Source: Saccharomycopsis malanga
Lineage: Eukaryota; Ascomycota; Saccharomycetes; Ascoideales; Saccharomycopsidaceae
Assembly (NCBI GenBank): GCA_004014935.1
Contig: CP025323.1
Location: 2,743,001-2,807,000 of the forward strand
Reading direction: 5' to 3'
DNA: 64,000 nucleotides
Made by a program: the position numbers and the translations under genes. The notes under the pieces were generated by a model. That model was not told where the DNA came from, searched no databases, and saw only the letters and a list, made by a program, of their open reading frames with translations. Below are positions 37,665 to 48,900 of the stretch, piece after piece (position 1 is the stretch's first letter; the number at the start of each line of letters is the position of its first letter).

Positions 37665-38398
37665 ATGGAACCTCATTTATTTTTCCTAACAACTTTTAAT
37701 TCTTCTATCTTGCTTTAAATGGCAATTTTGCAAAATTTTAACCTTCAATTCGACTCTCAATAGTTTATCATTTGTCTTTTCAATTTAACACCTTTTCATT
37801 GATATCAAATTAACCCCTGTAAGTTCAAAGGTTTGCCATCAAAGCAAGTTGTAATATTAGCTATAAATCAATATTTGTCAACTTTATAAGGGCTTGAATA
37901 ATTACTATAATGCTCAGTTTAAGTTTATACTTGTTAAATAAAAGCTCTGTTTTTATTCAAACATAGACAGAAATAATTGTAAAAGGATTTACAGATAAAA
38001 GGTGTCTACTGTCATAGCTTAAAACAAAAGACATGATATTTAAGTTTCACAACAGAAAATCAATCTAGATAAACATTGTAGAGTATAAAAACATAATATT
38101 TCGTTTTTACGGGTAGTATAACTCTTAATCAATACCCAATATATTATTTTTTACTCTGGTAAATAATATTCATTGAAGTATCATTTTTATTTTTATACTC
38201 TCCTGGAAATAGACTATTATATCTCAGTAAACTCATGTCAAATACCAATTTGGTGGATGTTATGCACGATCATAAAATATCAACTGAAATATATCATATA
38301 GTACTATACTATTGAATCATCACCAATAGGCAATAACAAATTGGTTACATCATTTTTCTGCAGACAATACTGCATGTTACTTGGATCGTCTGCTCTGC
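37665..38398. other. AT-rich spacer between RNase T2 and USB1
   Basis: 734 bp, very AT-rich; no gene or repeat recognised. Confidence 0.5.
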
Positions 38399-39721
38399 AT
38401 GAGCCTTGTACAGAATTACAACTCAGAATCTAGCGACGACGAACAGCACACCGAATCAGAAAAGACGAATGCAAGTTTGAAAAGACCTATTACTCTTGTT
38501 GAAAGAAAAGATAGTGAAAATAAGAAAAAGAGGAGTTTGCCAAAACCCCCAGCAGAGGTATTTGATAAATTCCGAAGCTCTTCGGGCGTAGGATCTGTTG
38601 ACCCATTAGCTCTTAGTAAGATATCACAGGAGGCTGAGAGTGTGACCAAAAACAGCACGTTGAGAGAAAATATGTCGACAACTCAGAATATCAGAGAAAT
38701 TAATGCTGTGTTAAGGTACTATTTTTATTCTGATTTATGTTTTCTGAAACCGCAGATTAGCAGGTTGAGCAAAGTTACCGAAGACCTCAATAGTAAAATT
38801 CTTCGACATAACTTCGGTTTAACGGGCAGCAAATTGGAAAGTTTGTTGAATAGTATAAGAACAGGTGACGGAAATTCGTATTATTACAAGTTTTATCATT
38901 CAGATTTTTTCAAAACAACTTATAATGCAAATCAAAGTCTGTCACGACCAGAAAACCTATTTAAGGGAAACACACGGACTCTTATACTGCAATACAACAA
39001 TCATTTGAAACTGCACTATAAAATGAAAAATATCAAGGCAGCGACCGAAAGATACAATTTTTATTTCAAACAAAAACATTCAAGCAGAGGACGGGAGCCT
39101 AGCCTTTCACAATCAAAAAACATTTTATTTCAACCGAATTTTTTAAGTAAATTTGGTACAACAATCCCCTTACACATTTCTCTCACACAAGCATGCCCTA
39201 TAGCGCCTTTAGATTTACTCAAAGACGCAGAAAATGCCATCAAGGACTTTCACGAGCTAGTACGAAGATATAATAAATGCAAACAAGGTGTAGAGGATGA
39301 AGAAGTGCAAGCCATTGTAGGCACGCCTATAAACAAGTCTCCATTGACAGTTTCTGTTTGCCCAAAACTTGTCTTGGTTCCCAATAGGTATTTCACGAGA
39401 CTTTTTGTAGCCCTCTCGCTAGATGAGGCATCCACAAAAAATCTCAATATTGTCAAACGGCTCATTAACGGAATTAACTTTTTTGGTCAGCATGCCCATA
39501 TTTTCAGCTATGCAAAAGATACTTCACACATTTCGTTTGCCCAGATCGACTTATGTTTCAATAGAGACGATTTCAACATTATTTTTGCTGAACAGCTCTG
39601 GAATATTATAGACGAAGCCAACCAAGAACTCGAAAAGAGTGATTTCAAAAATTGGGATTTTGTTATTGATAATGTCAAGTCAAGAGTTTGGGTTGACACA
39701 TTTTCCGTAGATTTGGCTTAA
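38399..39721 (+). CDS. USB1: Usb1-like U6 snRNA 3'-phosphodiesterase
   Basis: A 440-aa protein assigned to the Usb1 2H-phosphoesterase family, which trims and modifies the 3' end of U6 snRNA. Evidence: the N-terminus SLVQNYNSESSDDEQ...LPKPPAEVF resembles the Usb1 start (LV.YSSS..., LP.LP..F). Two H-x-S motifs of the 2H fold are present, LHISLTQ at about residue 258 and SHISFAQ at about residue 376. The segment between has FTRLFVALSLD, like the family's F.AL.V. The protein is longer than S. cerevisiae Usb1 (290 aa) owing to about 130 extra residues (95-235: INAVLRYYFYSDLCFL, then LRHNFGLTGSKLESLL) that I do not recognise. ATG 38399 is the first in frame. Another 2H phosphoesterase is the alternative. 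Confidence 0.72.
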   Translation: MSLVQNYNSESSDDEQHTESEKTNASLKRPITLVERKDSENKKKRSLPKPPAEVFDKFRSSSGVGSVDPLALSKISQEAESVTKNSTLRENMSTTQNIREINAVLRYYFYSDLCFLKPQISRLSKVTEDLNSKILRHNFGLTGSKLESLLNSIRTGDGNSYYYKFYHSDFFKTTYNANQSLSRPENLFKGNTRTLILQYNNHLKLHYKMKNIKAATERYNFYFKQKHSSRGREPSLSQSKNILFQPNFLSKFGTTIPLHISLTQACPIAPLDLLKDAENAIKDFHELVRRYNKCKQGVEDEEVQAIVGTPINKSPLTVSVCPKLVLVPNRYFTRLFVALSLDEASTKNLNIVKRLINGINFFGQHAHIFSYAKDTSHISFAQIDLCFNRDDFNIIFAEQLWNIIDEANQELEKSDFKNWDFVIDNVKSRVWVDTFSVDLA

Positions 39722-40799
39722 TGTTAAAATTTTTTCAATGAAGTATTGAAAAGTTTTTTTGATGTAAATATTCGATAAAAGTTTATGATGTATTATTTTT
39801 GAGCAATGCTGAAATGTAGGTTTGAGAACTTACCATACATAGTCCAGCAAGTGCTGGTATACTGTTCACTCGTTTTTTTATGGATAATTTGATGACTTTG
39901 CATTAGGGTTTCTTTAGTTTTAACCGTCTGTTTTATTTCCAAATTTACAGTAGGATATATTGTCTAAAGACATTAATTTTTTCTAGTTCGATAGCTATAT
40001 CTGTAATTTTATGAAATTAAATTACAAGATTCTTTTATAAAATTCAATAGAATCATATATTTTACTTCATTTTGTTGATGGTCTCAAACTACAAATTTAA
40101 TAATACCAAAACTACTTAAACATTCACAATTTCTGAATCAACAGTAATCTGTTCTGGTATTGCAACTCAATTCCTTTTTTTTTTTTTTTTGCTTTGAAAT
40201 CATCTTTTGCTAAACACAAGTTAATTTTACGTTCAATTTCAAATTAAAATCACAATAGACAACCTAATCTTAAAGACCAAGGTAATAAGGAAGAATACAT
40301 GAAGAGTTTCATAATGGGGTGGTTTAACCCCTGTGTCACATGGCTACTAACCCACCCTTTCCGAAGGTGGTGCCGATGTGCAGCTGACCAATCAGAAGCA
40401 CACTTTAATGTAAGCCATCAACATTTCCGGAGCGGAAGAGTAGCGGAAACCGGTTAACGCTCTATTATAAGCGAAAAGGTCCGGATCATCCGTACTCCGA
40501 TGTGAACGCCGGGGGCCATCGCATTGATTGATAAAGTAGCCAAACAGTTGGTGAAAAGCGCGCTATATACAATAAGTCGAAACAGAGAAGGTACTTACTT
40601 CATCCCGTAGGAGAAAACGATTGGTTTTCAACTATAAGCAGGAAAAATTTGAATTTTTTTTTTTTTTTGCTTTTTCAAACAAAGAGAAAGGTGACTTGCT
40701 TATTTATCTGATTTCACAATATTTGCCACCAGTATTAGGGCTAGTTAACATATCCCCACACTGAGAAATTGATTTTTGTTGAACACAATATCGTTCACA
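39722..40799. promoter_or_regulatory. Long promoter of KGD2 with CCAAT box and CGG sites
   Basis: A CCAAT box in ACCAATCAGA at 40387-40396 is a strong Hap2/3/5 site, suiting a TCA-cycle gene. Between 40420 and 40520 lie several CGG/CCG triplets (TTCCGGAGCGGAAGAG, GCGGAAACCGG, GTCCGGATCATCCG, ACTCCGATGTG), typical zinc-cluster contacts. T runs at 40174 and 40653 may exclude nucleosomes. The distal half (39722-40270) is plain AT-rich spacer. Confidence 0.6.
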
Positions 40800-42131
40800 A
40801 TGCTTGCCAGAAACTCCCGTCTTGTCCAACGTTCTATGAAGAATGCTTCTAAGAGCATGTTGGCCTCTTCTGCTACTTTAAGATGCTCTAGAACTACCAC
40901 TGTTAGATGTTTTTCATCTGTTGTTGCCAGTCAGAAGACTGGCTCTATCAACAACTACAGAGCTGCTCCAGCTTTTGCCAGACAATTCCATGTGTCTGCC
41001 AAGTCCTTTGATGCTCAAATTGTCAAGGTTCCAGACATGGCTGAATCTATTACCGAAGGTTCCTTGAAAGAATTCACTAAGAATGTTGGAGACTTTGTCA
41101 AACAAGATGAGACCATTGCCACTATTGAAACCGACAAAATTGACGTTGAAGTCAACTCTCCAGTGTCCGGCACTGTGAAGGAGTTTTTCTTCAGCCCAGA
41201 CGATACTGTCAATGTTGGTGACAACTTGTTGAGTATTGAACCAGGTGAAGCTCCAGCTGGTGGCGCTGAGGCTCCAAAGGAAACTCCTAAGGAAGAACCA
41301 AAGAAGGAAGAACCTAAGAAGGAAGAGCCAAAGAAAGAAGCCCCAAAGGCCCCAGAGCCAAAGAAAGAAGCCCCAAAGGAGACTCCAAAGGAAGCCTTAA
41401 AGGAGTCCAAGTCAGTTTCCTTCACTGGCTTCAGCAGAGAAGAACACAGAGTTAAGATGAACAGAATGAGATTAAGAATCGCTGAGAGATTGAAGGAATC
41501 TCAAAACACTGCTGCTTCTTTGACCACTTTCAACGAAGTTGACATGAGCGCTGTTATGCAATTACGTAAAAACTACAAGGATGAAATCATCAAGAGTAAA
41601 GGTATTAAATTCGGTTTCATGGGTCTTTTCAGTAAGGCCTGTACCTTGGCCATGAAGGACATTCCAGCAGTCAATGCTGCCATCGAAGGTCCAGACATGG
41701 TTTTCCGTGACTATGTTGACATTTCTGTTGCTGTTGCCACTCCAAAGGGATTGGTCACTCCAGTTGTCAGAAACGCCGAATCTTTGTCTGTTTTGGACAT
41801 TGAACGTGAAATCAGTAACTTGGGAAAGAAAGCCAGAGACAACAAGTTGACTTTGGAAGATATGACCGGTGGTACCTTCACCATCTCCAACGGTGGTGTC
41901 TTTGGTTCTTTGTTCGGTACTCCTATCATCAATATGCCACAATCTGCTGTTTTGGGATTGCACGGTGTTAAGGAAAGACCAGTTGCTGTCAACGGTCAAG
42001 TTGTCATCAGACCAATGATGTACTTGGCTTTGACTTATGATCACAGAGTCTTGGATGGTAGAGAAGCTGTCACCTTCTTGAAGACTGTTAAGGAATTGAT
42101 CGAAGATCCAGGTAAGATGACTTTGTTCTAA
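40800..42131 (+). CDS. KGD2: Kgd2, dihydrolipoyllysine succinyltransferase (E2 of 2-oxoglutarate dehydrogenase)
   Basis: Core E2 of the mitochondrial 2-oxoglutarate dehydrogenase complex, forming succinyl-CoA in the TCA cycle. The 443-aa precursor starts at ATG 40800 with an Arg/Ser-rich presequence ([18 protein letters not shown]...), and processing is likely before [15 protein letters not shown]. The lipoyl domain spans about 73-150 with ETDKIDVEV (lipoyl-Lys113). A hinge with [10 protein letters not shown] and PKKEAPKE repeats follows (about 160-205). The catalytic domain spans about 215-443, ending in [15 protein letters not shown] with His415 and Asp419. As in eukaryotic OGDH E2s, no separate E1/E3-binding domain is seen. 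Codon bias is very strong. A CCAAT box upstream fits Hap-complex control by carbon source and respiration. Confidence 0.97.
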   Translation: MLARNSRLVQRSMKNASKSMLASSATLRCSRTTTVRCFSSVVASQKTGSINNYRAAPAFARQFHVSAKSFDAQIVKVPDMAESITEGSLKEFTKNVGDFVKQDETIATIETDKIDVEVNSPVSGTVKEFFFSPDDTVNVGDNLLSIEPGEAPAGGAEAPKETPKEEPKKEEPKKEEPKKEAPKAPEPKKEAPKETPKEALKESKSVSFTGFSREEHRVKMNRMRLRIAERLKESQNTAASLTTFNEVDMSAVMQLRKNYKDEIIKSKGIKFGFMGLFSKACTLAMKDIPAVNAAIEGPDMVFRDYVDISVAVATPKGLVTPVVRNAESLSVLDIEREISNLGKKARDNKLTLEDMTGGTFTISNGGVFGSLFGTPIINMPQSAVLGLHGVKERPVAVNGQVVIRPMMYLALTYDHRVLDGREAVTFLKTVKELIEDPGKMTLF

Positions 42132-42844
42132 ACATTATAATATAGCATTGTTAATGCATCCGCAGCGCCAATTGTGCAAACTACTGTCTTACACAACGCA
42201 GTGTTAGTCTTGATTAATACTGCCTCTCTGTAAGTATCTTATGGATGCCACACTATACGTCTTTTGCCATATCTACGTACACCATATCCGTTTATTTCAT
42301 TTATTGTTTGCAACATCTAGTTATCTCTTGTCACATCTTGTTATATAAATAAGTCATATTCATCGTATTGCTATTGTAAGACACATCACCAGATGTTTAT
42401 TGTTAACTGTAAGTTTTGCTAGTTCCGCGATACCCCAATTTTGAAAACATATATGTAGTTGGACACAACGTGTTAAACTATATGGTTACCTATGTTTTTG
42501 AAACTGATTTCTGCGGTGTTAGATGCTATAATATTGGGTCTTTTTTAAATCTATCAAAGCTTACAAACAAAAAGCTTTGAAGATTCAATTTTCAGTTATT
42601 TATAATTGAATATTATAAATGTTATTCAAAGTTGATGCTATTGAGGGCTATGTAACATAATTCTTTTTCAAACAGTTCAAAGATATAATATTTTTTTTTT
42701 TCAAATACGAGTGATTAAAGAACGAACAAAAAAGATAAGCATATTGGTTGTTATTGCTATTTAAATTAAATTCTTATATGCGACTTTTGTACTCTATATA
42801 AGTAAACTGTGATTCATTAATAGCACAACTTTATTGCCCCCTGT
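42132..42844. other. Convergent 3' spacer, KGD2 and IlvD-family gene
   Basis: 713 bp, AT-rich, no gene recognised; T/A runs near 42690 suit 3'-end formation. Confidence 0.5.
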
Positions 42845-44827
42845 TTAATGAGAATGTCTCAAAACTCCCAGATTAACGGCTACCTTTTGATATTTTACAG
42901 CGTTTTTCAATACCATCCCCTCGCTGAGTTCTCCCACGTAATTTCTGTAGATTTCTTGCCATGGTGTCTGAGACTTTGGATATTTGTAGCCTCCCAAGGC
43001 CTCATGTCTCTTTTTGATTTCATCCTCGCTGAGTTTGACATCTACTCGGCGCTTAAGCAAATCCACTCTGAGGATGTCTCCGTCTTTGAGGATGCCCAAG
43101 TTCCCGCCTGTAGCGGCCTCTGGAGAAGCATTCAATATAGAAGGCGATCCAGATGTTCCACTCTGGCGTCCATCACCCACACAGGGGAGTTCTAGAACAC
43201 CTTTTTTCATTAGATGAGCAGGTGGTTGCATGTTGACAACCTCTGCTGCTCCTGGATATCCAACGGGGCCCGTACCACGGATTACCAAAATGGTTGTCGC
43301 GTCAACATGGCGTGACTCTAGAGTAGCGTGGTAGTCCTCAGGACCATCAAAAACAGCAACAGGGCCTTCAAAAGCCATTGGGTCCTCGGGATTTGACAAG
43401 TAACGCTCTCTGAACTCATTACTGATGACGGATGTCTTCATTATGGCAGAGTCGAAGAGCGAACCAGTGAGGTTGAGAAAACCTGCCTGTTCCAATAACG
43501 GTTGGTCAAAGCTTTTGATAACACGGCGGTCCCAACTAGCTTTGTTCTCACAGTTCTGTTTCCATGACTTGCCGTTGACTGTGAGAGTGTCTGGATGTGG
43601 AAGCTTGCCGTGGCTCAAGAGCTCTGCCATTACTGCTGGCAACCCTCCCGCACGGTGATACTCTTCACAGAGATATTCTCCAGCAGGCTGTATATTGACA
43701 AGCAAAGGGATTTCGTATCCAACACGCTCCCAGTCGCTGTTATTCAAGGTAACACCAATATGTTTTGCAATGGCGTTGACGTGGATAGGTGCATTGGAGC
43801 TCCCGCCAATGGCGGTGTTGGCAGCAATGGCGTTTTCAAACGCCTCTTTCGTAAGTATGTCGCTGGGCTTGATGTTGTCTCTTGTAAGCTGAACAATCCT
43901 CAATCCTGTTCTGTACGCTGCCTCTCCGCGCTCACGATACGGGGCAGGGATGGAAGCTGTGCCAGGAAGTGACATCCCCAAGGCCTCTGCCATGGCGTTC
44001 ATTGTAGAAGCGGTTCCCATTGTGTTACAGTGCCCTACACTTGGAGCAGATGACGCGACAACATCAAGAAACTCGTTGTAGTCTATCTTGCCCATTGCCA
44101 AGTCTTTTCGGGACTCCCATACAACAGTGCCCGACCCTGTTAGCCGGTCCATGTAGTAACCATTCAACATTGGACCTACATTGAGCGTTATAGCAGGGAT
44201 GTCCACAGTAGCAGCAGCCATGATCATTGCAGGTGTGGTTTTATCGCAGCCCGTAAGAAGCACTACCCCATCTATAGGATACCCGAAAAGGGCCTCCACA
44301 AGTGACAAATACGAGAGGTTCCGGTCAAGTGCAGCGTTGGGCCTCTTACCGGTTTCCTGAATAGGATGACACGGAAATTCAAGGGGCGTGCCACCAGCTG
44401 CAATGATGCCGTCTCTCACTCTCTTGGCAAGCTGGAGATGATGTCTGTTACAGGGAGAGAGGTCTGACCCGCTCTGCGCAATACCAATGATAGGCTTTGT
44501 GGGGTCTGTGATTTCCGGAATCGAAAGCCCCCAGTTGAGATATCTTTCTATATGAAGTGCAGTCGATCCGGGGTCCGAGCGGTCGTCAAACCAGTCTCTG
44601 GACCTGAATTTGGCTGATGCCTTTGGCTGAATCTTGGATAGTTTCTCCTCTAGATCTTTGATCCGCACAGATGCCTCCTCAAGGGTGTCTGGTGCTTTGA
44701 ATAAATCGGTTGTAGTAAAGTCAATCTCATTGGATGTCGCATCAATGCTGTGTCCATCGTTGGTTGCCGCGTTGATGCCGCGTCCCTCATTCGAGGCAGC
44801 TCCACAGGTACAGTTTTCGCAAACCAT
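42845..44827 (-). CDS. IlvD/EDD-family sugar-acid dehydratase with Cys-rich N-terminal extension
   Basis: A 660-aa Fe-S dehydratase of the IlvD/EDD family. It is nearer to the L-arabinonate/D-xylonate/D-gluconate dehydratase branch than to Ilv3: [98 protein letters not shown]. Fe-S ligands Cys126, Cys194 and Cys267 are present. The likely reaction is aldonate to 2-keto-3-deoxy-aldonate plus water. There is no mitochondrial presequence, unlike Ilv3. Residues 1-60 are an odd extension: [12 protein letters not shown], a metallothionein-like Cys cluster, then a decapeptide repeat ([20 protein letters not shown]). ATG 44827 is the first in frame, and a minus-strand TATAAATA at 44883-44890 lies about 55 bp upstream. 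Exact substrate unknown. Confidence 0.88.
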   Translation of the reverse strand: MVCENCTCGAASNEGRGINAATNDGHSIDATSNEIDFTTTDLFKAPDTLEEASVRIKDLEEKLSKIQPKASAKFRSRDWFDDRSDPGSTALHIERYLNWGLSIPEITDPTKPIIGIAQSGSDLSPCNRHHLQLAKRVRDGIIAAGGTPLEFPCHPIQETGKRPNAALDRNLSYLSLVEALFGYPIDGVVLLTGCDKTTPAMIMAAATVDIPAITLNVGPMLNGYYMDRLTGSGTVVWESRKDLAMGKIDYNEFLDVVASSAPSVGHCNTMGTASTMNAMAEALGMSLPGTASIPAPYRERGEAAYRTGLRIVQLTRDNIKPSDILTKEAFENAIAANTAIGGSSNAPIHVNAIAKHIGVTLNNSDWERVGYEIPLLVNIQPAGEYLCEEYHRAGGLPAVMAELLSHGKLPHPDTLTVNGKSWKQNCENKASWDRRVIKSFDQPLLEQAGFLNLTGSLFDSAIMKTSVISNEFRERYLSNPEDPMAFEGPVAVFDGPEDYHATLESRHVDATTILVIRGTGPVGYPGAAEVVNMQPPAHLMKKGVLELPCVGDGRQSGTSGSPSILNASPEAATGGNLGILKDGDILRVDLLKRRVDVKLSEDEIKKRHEALGGYKYPKSQTPWQEIYRNYVGELSEGMVLKNAVKYQKVAVNLGVLRHSH

Positions 44828-44881
44828 TCTGACTATGTTATTGTTGTATCTACACAATGTTGCAAATAGGGTATTGTGACA

Positions 44882-44892
44882 TATTTATAAGC
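44882..44892 (-). promoter_or_regulatory. TATA box of the IlvD-family dehydratase gene
   Basis: Minus-strand TTATAAATAT about 55-65 bp upstream of the ATG at 44827, the spacing expected for a short 5' leader. Confidence 0.5.
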
Positions 44893-45194
44893 CATAGTAT
44901 ACCCCACAATAATTGTCGGCAATATACAGCCGTAGGCTACAAATCGCAGGCTATCAACAGCGCACCTATGCGGGGCCACACCGCTAGCGTACCATCAGAA
45001 TAGCGCAATCTCAGCCTTACACTGGTCAACTGACGGCTTTTTTGATCGTGTTGCTATGGACGTTTTCTAATGGTTGCCTACTGTATGTATGACTAAAGCA
45101 CCGTTAGAGTAATCTTGTTACAAATCAGTTGACAGTAAACAGGAGTTGTAAGGGTTTCGGTTAAACATTTAGGTTGACGGAGTTTAAAAAGCCC

Positions 45195-45296
45195 ATTTAA
45201 GGTTTTTAAGTCATTTGTAAGTATATTTTTGAGTGAAAAACAAGTTGAAGACGAAACAGATATGTGCTCGAGATATGTGATATTATTATTATTATA
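45195..45296 (+). mobile_element. SINE-like (or partner LINE) 3'-end relic
   Basis: The last 50 bases, ACGAAACAGATATGTGCTCGA followed by GATATGTGATATTATTATTATTA, match the SINE 3' end (ACGAAACTGATATGTACTGG, then AATATAAGATATTATTATT). Upstream similarity fades quickly; GGTTTTTAAGTC...TTTGTAAG is a possible remnant of GGTTTTACCAAGTCCCTTTAG. It is either a 5'-truncated, diverged SINE or the 3' end of a LINE that shares its tail with the SINE. Confidence 0.55.
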
Positions 45297-45996
45297 AAAA
45301 AGTTGAGGAGTCAAGCCGATAATTAGAGGCATACAAAAGCTGACGTTAAGATGAGCTTCAAATTATGTATTTTAACAGACAATCTGAGTCTTTTTCGATT
45401 GGTTTTTGATACATGCTGTGCTAAACTGGTTCTATTTTTCATTAATGATCACCACTTTCTTTGCAAGTGAAAGAATGCCTTTTTATAATAGTTAAAAACT
45501 CAAACTACATAGCCGCTTCTACTACTCATAAATATTCCAATAATAATGAAAAATTTCCACTTGCAAAATTCAAATATTAACACATATTGTGATAGTAAAT
45601 GTGACAGTAGGTCCATGTCCAGGAACTGTCAATATGCACCAGAATGTGAACTCATGTTGCAATATGCACCCACCATATGACCCGGCCCATGACCGAGATG
45701 TCCGGGCAATGTCATCGAGCAACTGGCTTTCTCTCTGATTCTAAGCAGAAGACGGAAAAAGACTACCAGAGATTCATTGCACACATGTTTTTTCTCTGCT
45801 ATAGTTAATTATTGATAGGTGATAGCACAGCATACACTTTTGATTGTGATTGCTGATTTCTAGTGATAATTGGCAATAAATTAGTGTTGCAATTGGCAAT
45901 AAATCTTACTTTGCGATTGCGACTGGTCTTTTAATATTTGCCCCTAAGTTGACAGGATTTGTCTGAGGGATCATAAGATATAAACAATAGAAGCCA
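45297..45996. promoter_or_regulatory. UBP15 promoter region with short direct repeats
   Basis: 700 bp upstream of UBP15. A 14-bp direct repeat AATTGGCAATAAAT occurs at 45868-45881 and 45891-45904, one and a half helical turns apart. CAATATGCACC occurs twice near 45631 and 45661. No gene seen. Confidence 0.5.
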
Positions 45997-48900
45997 ATGT
46001 CAGGCCACGACACCTTCAAGAAGGACTACGCACAGGAGCCGCAAAGCATTGACCGCCTGGAATTTCCGGACAAGTTGGAGAATCAGTACGAGGTTATTGA
46101 TTTGGACAGCGATATTCCACGTCCTAATGCCATCGAGGAAGACATTGAGTTAATAAGTGATGACAGCAACGAGGAGGATGAGGACGAGGAGGACGAGATA
46201 GAGGATGTCGAGCAGTATGAAGAGGCCGATGTTCAACCTTCAAGTAGTAATCATGCTGTTGTTGATGACAGAATTGCTGGTGCTGACAAGTTCCATCCTG
46301 CTACAGATCACTCTTATTGGTTATCGAGACTTGCCCCTATAGATCCAGAGTATCCTGTCAAAGAATCGACGCATTTCACGTGGCAGATTCCGAGCTTTGA
46401 CACTCTCACGGAGCAAAAGTACACGTCGAGTAATTTTACTTGTGGCGGAGTGCAATTTCACATATTACTTTTTCCATTAGGAAATGATTCAAACTCGCTA
46501 GCGCTTTATCTTGCACCAGAGCCGCCCACCAAGAGGGATCCGGAGACCGGCAAGGATGTTGCTGTGGACCCTGATTGGTATGTGTGCGCACAGTTTGGAT
46601 TGATGATCTCGAATCCAGATGATGCAAATGTGAGATATTTCAACCAGTCGTCGCATCGGTTTAATGCAGAAGAGCCTGATTGGGGCTTTGCCAGTTTCAT
46701 TGAAATTGCACAGCTTTCTACAAAGTCACAGGTCACGCCTACAAATCCCAAGGGTAATGGCTTTTTGAACAAGGAACACAGACTTAATATCACTGCGTAC
46801 GTCAAGGTGATTCAGGACACCACTGGGGTTCTTTGGCATAATTTCAACAATTACGATTCTAAGAAAGAAACTGGATTTACTGGGATCAAAAACCAAGGTG
46901 CTACGTGCTATTTGAATTCCCTATTACAATCATACTATTTTACTCGGGTGTTCCGCAAATCTGTTTTCCAAATACCTAGTGAAGTTAACTCGGGATCCAA
47001 CTTCACATTGGCCTTGCAGAGACTCTTCTACTATTTGCAAGTGAACCATGATGGCGTGGACACCAACGAGCTTACACGAAGCTTTGGATGGGATGCCGCA
47101 GACAGTTTCACCCAGCATGATGTACAGGAATTGAACCGGATTCTTATGGACCGGCTAGAGGCAAAGATGAAAGGCACAGTCGTAGAGGATTCTTTGAACA
47201 AAACGTTTGTTGGTAAGATGAAATCATTTATCAAATGTGTCAATGTGGATTACGAGTCATCTCGATTGGAGGATTTCTGGGATATTCAATTGAACGTCAA
47301 GAATCTCAAGAATTTGAATGAGAGTTTTGAAAACTACATTGCAAAAGAGATGCTCGATGGTGAAAACAAATATGATGCTGGGTCGTATGGATTACAAGAT
47401 GCTGAGAAAGGAGTGGTGTTTGAAGATTTACCTAATGTATTGCATTTGCAATTAAAACGGTTTGATTATGACTTTATGTACGACACATTGGTCAAGATCA
47501 ATGACCGCCACGAGTTTCCTGAATTTATAGACTTGAAACCATACTTGGACAAGACCAACACAGCAGTAATGGACCAGGACTGGGAATACGAGTTGTATGC
47601 TGTGTTGATCCATTCAGGCGACATCTCCTCAGGCCACTACTACGCTATGATCAAACCAGACAAGGACTCTGGCTGGTTTCGGTTCGACGACGACAAGGTG
47701 TTGAGAGTCACCCGTAACGAGGTGTTTGAGGACAACTACGGACACAACAGGCTTCCAAACTCAGTGTTGCAAAAGTTTACCAGGGCTCAATACAATGAGT
47801 ACCAAATGAAACGACACACATCTGCGTACATGTTGGTGTATTTCCGCAAGTCGAAGTTGGACGAGGTATTGTGTGATTTTGACAGCAGCCGAGATATTCC
47901 TAAACATATCAGAGACACCATTGAAAAAGAGCGCCAGGAGGCAATTAGAAAACAAAAGGAGCTTGAAGAGTTGCATTTGTATTTGAAGGTCCATCTTTAT
48001 GGAGGTAACAGTTGGTTCAGCTACCAAGGGTTTGATCTAGGTGTCAACCGACTCAATGGTGGTCTTGTCAATGGCAAGTGGAATGGTCATATCTATGAAT
48101 CACCAGGAGAATTGGCCGTCTTGGAAAACACCAACTTTAGCAAACAAAAAGAGTTTACTGGGTCTTCCAATCCACCGAAATTGCTCAAGGTCTTGAGACA
48201 AACCCCTATAAAAGAGTTATACCAGGACATTGTCAACACCCATTTGCAGTTGGCAGATCCTCAGACCGAATCCAAGTACATTCGGTTGTGGATCTTGGCT
48301 CACCGAAAGAACGAAACCACTCGCCCAGATGTTCCGTTGGGTTATTCGGACGCAGCAAAGAGCGACGCCTGGGATATTAGCAATATACCACAGAACATCA
48401 CCGTGGAACAGGTCCACGAACGGTTTTCTGCCAAGAAAAACTACGGATTGTACTTGTGGGTGGAAGACACTAGAAATGATTTGGGAAACATTTACCGGTT
48501 TAGCAAAGAACATACCAGCACATTGTTACCGGAAATCCCAAGAAACTTTTTGCAATTCCCAAAGCTTTTTAACGCAATCCACGAGCTTGTCAATACAAAA
48601 CCAGAAAGTGATAATATTTTCAAACCTATTAGTATTAACAACTCTTCGGCAGAAATTTTGATATTCATCAAGTATTTTGACATTGCAAACCAGACTTTGA
48701 CAGGACTTTCTCATTTAGTGGTTCCAAAAAACAGCCAGATTGCTTCCATAGTGCCTATCTTGAACCACATTATGGGATTCTCTCCAGACACTTCATTAGC
48801 ACTTTACGAAGAGATTAAACCAACTACTATCGAGCTTGTAAAACAGTCCAACAACTTTATGATGAGTGAGCTACAAACCGGTGACATTTTAGTCTTTTCT

